NCBI RefSeq assembly: GCF_013032855.1
Contig: NZ_WQDA01000002.1
Span: 124,001-188,000, forward strand
DNA from: Ruegeria arenilitoris
Lineage (GTDB): Bacteria; Pseudomonadota; Alphaproteobacteria; Rhodobacterales; Rhodobacteraceae
Length of the DNA stretch: 64,000 nucleotides
Reading direction: 5' to 3'
Shown: positions 62,366 to 64,000 of the stretch, piece after piece
How the letters are laid out: the number at the start of each line of letters is the position of its first letter
Numbering within the stretch: position 1 is the stretch's first letter
Made by a program: the position numbers and the translations under genes
The notes under the pieces: generated by a model
The model's database searches: none
Seen by the model: only the letters and a program-made list of their open reading frames with translations
What the model was told of the DNA's origin: nothing

Positions 62366-62467
62366 AGAATCGAACTCCGGTCCAGACAGTCGATATCGCG
62401 ATTGATACCGCAAAAATGGTCCTAAAAATGGCTTATGATGAATTAGTTCCGGATCGAAGTTAAAGTA

Positions 62468-63589
62468 CTACTCCGCCGACTCGGCCGCGGCTTCCAGCTC
62501 GGCCGCCTTCTTTTCCACCTGCTCGACGATGTGGTCGATCATCTGTTCGTTCGACATCTTGTGGCTGGCCTTGCCCGCCAGATACACCATGCCCGAGCCT
62601 GCGCCGCCGCCGGTAAAACCGACATCGGTCATCAACGCCTCGCCCGGGCCGTTGACGACGCAGCCGATGATCGACAGGCTCATCGGCGTCTTGATATGCT
62701 CCAGCCGATGTTCCAGCGACTCGACGGTTTTGATCACGTCGAACCCCTGCCGCGCGCAGGACGGGCACGAGATGATGTTCACGCCCCGATGGCGCAGGCC
62801 AAGAGACTTGAGGATCTCGAACCCGACCTTCACCTCTTCGACCGGATCGGCGGACAGGCTGACGCGGATCGTGTCGCCGATGCCCATCCACAGCAGGTTG
62901 CCCAGCCCGATGGCCGACTTGATCGTGCCGCTGACCAGCCCACCGGCCTCGGTGATGCCCAGATGGATCGGGGCGTCGGTGGCCTCGGCGATGCCCTGAT
63001 AGGCCGCGGCCGACAGGAACACGTCGCTGGCCTTCACGCTGATCTTGAATTCGTGGAAATCGTTATCCTGCAGAATACGGATATGCTCCAACCCGCTTTC
63101 CACCATCGCTTCAGGGCACGGCTCGCCATATTTCTCCAGCAGGTGCTTTTCCAGGCTGCCCGCGTTCACGCCGATGCGGATCGAGCAATTGTGGTCGCGT
63201 GCGGCCTTGATGACCTCTTTCACCCGCGCCTCGTCACCGATATTGCCCGGATTGATGCGCAGGCAGGCGGCACCGGCCTCGGCGGCCTCGATCCCGCGGC
63301 GATAGTGGAAATGGATATCCGCCACGATCGGCACCGGGCTTTCGCGCACGATCTCCTTCAACGCTTTCGACGACGCCTCGTCCGGGACCGAAACGCGCAC
63401 GATATCGGCCCCCGCCTCTGCCGCAGCTTGTACCTGCGCCACGGTCGCGGCGACATCGGTCGTCAGCGTGTTGGTCATGGTCTGAACGGCAATCGGCGCG
63501 TCGCCACCTACCGGGACATTGCCCACCATGATCTGGCGGGATTTGCGGCGATAGATGTCGCGCCAAGGGCGCACATGGTTCAGAGACAT
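62468..63589 (-). CDS. ispG: 4-hydroxy-3-methylbut-2-enyl-diphosphate synthase
   Basis: A 373-residue [4Fe-4S] enzyme of the MEP isoprenoid pathway, converting MEcPP to HMBPP. The N-terminal TIM-barrel part has [19 protein letters not shown] and [17 protein letters not shown]. The C-terminal cluster ligands are CPSCAR (two Cys) and CVVNGPGEA (one Cys). The Ala/Glu-rich C-terminal tail is unremarkable. It lies downstream of the RodZ-like gene with a 72-bp gap, the usual alphaproteobacterial order. Confidence 0.96.
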   Translation of the reverse strand: MSLNHVRPWRDIYRRKSRQIMVGNVPVGGDAPIAVQTMTNTLTTDVAATVAQVQAAAEAGADIVRVSVPDEASSKALKEIVRESPVPIVADIHFHYRRGIEAAEAGAACLRINPGNIGDEARVKEVIKAARDHNCSIRIGVNAGSLEKHLLEKYGEPCPEAMVESGLEHIRILQDNDFHEFKISVKASDVFLSAAAYQGIAEATDAPIHLGITEAGGLVSGTIKSAIGLGNLLWMGIGDTIRVSLSADPVEEVKVGFEILKSLGLRHRGVNIISCPSCARQGFDVIKTVESLEHRLEHIKTPMSLSIIGCVVNGPGEALMTDVGFTGGGAGSGMVYLAGKASHKMSNEQMIDHIVEQVEKKAAELEAAAESAE

Positions 63590-63661
63590 GAAAACGGATC
63601 CGCGTCAGCCTGGGGTCTGGCCTTTAGATAGTCCGGGGGCAAGCCCGCCGCAATGGCAAGA

Positions 63662-64000
63662 TCACTCTGCCGGCGCCTCGGCGGATTGTGTCTGAAGCTC
63701 GGCCACCAGTTGTTTGAGCGCAATGTTTTGCTCAGCCTCAAGATCCGCCACGGCATAGGTCTCGGCCACAGCGTCCTTGGACAGAACCACACCCTTGGCG
63801 ACGGTTCCCGGTGCACCGGCCGGCCCATAGAGCTCGCCGTTCATCGAGAAATACACGTTGCCCGACGCACCGGCCCGCAGTTGCGGCGGCTCTTCCGTCA
63901 GGGGAACCTCAAAGCTCTTGCCGTTTTCGACGGTTCCCAACGTGCCTTCGAAGATCACGCTGCCATCCGCTGCGGTGACCCGCATCCAGGCCGGTTCGAC
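63662..64000 (-). CDS. RodZ-like protein, C-terminal part (truncated by window edge)
   Basis: The last 112 residues of a larger protein, open to the window edge. The visible part is a DUF4115-type periplasmic beta-domain (AWMRVTAADGSVIFEGTLG, GASGNVYFSMNGELYGPAGAPG) followed by an acidic helical tail (EAEQNIALKQLVAELQTQSAEAPAE). RodZ proteins combine an N-terminal HTH, a membrane helix and this domain, and link MreB to cell-wall synthesis. The N-terminal HTH and helix are outside the window, so the RodZ call rests on the C-terminal domain and its place before ispG. Confidence 0.75.
   Translation of the reverse strand, partial: VEPAWMRVTAADGSVIFEGTLGTVENGKSFEVPLTEEPPQLRAGASGNVYFSMNGELYGPAGAPGTVAKGVVLSKDAVAETYAVADLEAEQNIALKQLVAELQTQSAEAPAE

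Noticed and set aside
1..64000. CRISPR arrays, insertion sequences, prophage genes, rRNA operons
   Set aside because: No regularly spaced repeats, transposase, integrase, phage structural or rRNA sequence was seen in any part of the window.

Overview
The window looks like chromosomal DNA of a marine Roseobacter-group alphaproteobacterium (Rhodobacterales; Ruegeria/Phaeobacter-like is my inference). The evidence is uniformly high GC, dense short operons with ATGA/GTGA overlaps, and family-typical gene sets: yceD-rpmF-plsX-fabH-ihfA-merR, scpB-scpA-nagZ-SPOR-argS-dgt, a two-domain dCTP deaminase, a DksA without a zinc finger, a DctPQM TRAP transporter, an OlsB-type acyltransferase and a rodZ-ispG pair. 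I see no insertion sequence, prophage, CRISPR array, integrase or rRNA operon. One tRNA, tRNA-Pro(GGG), is present.

Layout. 1-2.2 kb: a truncated GntR regulator, a divergent GlxA-type AraC regulator and a short-chain dehydrogenase. 2.3-5.5 kb (minus): ABC-F ATPase Uup, OlsB/GlsB-like N-acyltransferase, BamE lipoprotein. 5.5-9.7 kb (plus): yceD, rpmF, plsX, fabH, ihfA and a MerR regulator, i.e. phospholipid/fatty-acid initiation and a nucleoid protein. 9.7-10.9 kb: tRNA-Pro and dCTP deaminase. 10.9-17.8 kb (minus): a small conserved protein, ScpB/ScpA condensin partners, NagZ, a SPOR protein, ArgS and Dgt. 17.9-20.9 kb: ErpA/IscA-type carrier, exonuclease III, FAD monooxygenase, DksA. 21.2-25.4 kb (plus): MoxR ATPase, GNAT enzyme, DUF2927 lipoprotein, a tiny membrane protein and a CoxE-type VWA protein. 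25.4-33.1 kb: phosphate permease, M48 protease, PIN protein coupled to an RlmI-type methyltransferase, a small protein coupled to GlnE, and an NTF2-fold protein. 33.2-35.5 kb (plus): DUF2852, RDD, Bpt leucyltransferase and VOC proteins.

35.5-42.4 kb is a TRAP uptake module (DctM, DctQ, Tat-exported DctP on minus) with a divergent Cache-type histidine kinase and a NarL/LuxR response regulator, probably its sensor. 42.4-43.7 kb: a VOC protein and a 2OG-Fe(II) oxygenase. 43.9-47.8 kb holds the most interesting regulation: a branched-chain amino acid operon (ilvI, a GT87 membrane glycosyltransferase, ilvH) preceded by a 15-residue leader peptide with consecutive Leu-Val-Val-Ile-Val codons, a 9-bp antiterminator pairing and a canonical terminator, and closed by a strong terminator.

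48-54.6 kb: an XRE regulator, a Rieske oxygenase with an overlapping 73-residue partner, DUF2189 membrane protein, an amidase, RF2 and an APH(6)-like kinase. 54.6-64 kb: cell envelope and isoprenoid genes, namely PBP1A, AmiC-like amidase, an aminotransferase, a BepA-like protease overlapping a DsbA-like protein, a lipoprotein, IspG, and the end of a RodZ-like protein running off the window.
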